From CAYSLA01 sp964431685 (lineage in GTDB: Bacteria; Armatimonadota; UBA5829): 22,333 bases of DNA. The notes under the pieces were generated by a model. The model was not told the DNA's origin. It ran no database searches and saw only the letters and a program-made list of their open reading frames with translations. Shown here piece after piece: positions 22,298-22,333 of the stretch. Position 1 is the first letter of the stretch. Each line of letters begins with the position of its first letter. Both the position numbers and the translations under genes were made by a program. The stretch lies in contig CAYSLA010000047.1 of the NCBI GenBank assembly GCA_964431685.1, forward strand, positions 1 to 22,333, in the 5' to 3' direction.

Positions 22298-22333
22298 TAA
22301 GAGCTCAGACTATGTGAGAAACCACGTCATCCT
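22297..22333. mobile_element. Second copy of the MITE-like element, cut by the window end
   Basis: The 37 bases are identical to 7677-7713, beginning with the terminal repeat GTAAGAGCTCAG. The remainder lies outside the window. The copy starts at the third base of the preceding gene's stop codon. Confidence 0.85.

Noticed and set aside
1..22333. tRNA and rRNA genes
   Set aside because: No T-loop-like GGTTCGAnTCC with matching acceptor stem and no rRNA signature seen; the ggttcagg in the mobile repeat is part of a simple hairpin.

Overview
The window looks like a piece of a metagenome-assembled bacterial genome: it contains a 100-N scaffold gap at 13292-13391. The DNA is moderately GC-rich and densely coded, with ATG, GTG and TTG starts and clear GGAGG-type ribosome binding sites. 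The gene mix suggests an anaerobic or facultative fermenter from the Terrabacteria side of the tree, and Armatimonadota-like is my best guess. That mix is an ANTAR antitermination regulator with a HisKA_2 kinase, a STAS/HATPase/SpoIIE partner-switching set, and subunits of an NADH-linked [FeFe] hydrogenase. The lineage is inference only; there is no rRNA or tRNA in the window.

Layout. Positions 1-610 are non-coding or nearly so: two identical ~154-bp tandem units plus a partial third, then a leader with four small stem-loops in front of argC. The plus strand then carries argC and argJ (611-2978), an ANTAR response regulator overlapping its GAF-GAF-histidine kinase (3056-5358), and a 620-residue galactokinase-like GHMP kinase (5430-7292). 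A repeat-rich stretch (7300-7911) follows. It holds a small Cys-containing gene and a 124-bp MITE-like element with terminal inverted repeats, three internal hairpins and an 8-bp target duplication.

From 7360 to 14937 all genes are on the minus strand. In transcription order they are an SGNH hydrolase, a Clp1/Grc3-type polynucleotide kinase interrupted by the gap, a histidine phosphatase, a [2Fe-2S] thioredoxin-like protein, HydB, a Spy/CpxP-like exported protein, a polyprenyl diphosphate synthase and the small Cys protein. The plus strand resumes at 15157 with a STAS-HATPase fusion and a SpoIIE-type phosphatase. After these come a small AT-hook-like protein with a structured leader, HydA (17755-19557), HydC (19602-20093), thioredoxin, and a membrane-anchored PH-domain protein. 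A second copy of the MITE-like element begins at the stop codon of that last gene.

How it may work together. HydA, HydB and HydC would make a trimeric NAD(H)- and ferredoxin-linked [FeFe] hydrogenase, but hydB lies about 6 kb from hydA-hydC on the opposite strand. Each hydrogenase promoter carries its own, different dyad over the -10 region. The partner-switching genes sit between the two halves. The fused STAS-HATPase protein is unusually rich in cysteine, which could make it redox- or metal-responsive, but no sigma factor target is visible. The points I would look at first are the altered active-site loops of HydA, the Cys-rich anti-sigma fusion, the Shine-Dalgarno-masking hairpin before the last gene, the tandem repeat array at the left edge, and the cloverleaf-like mobile repeat.
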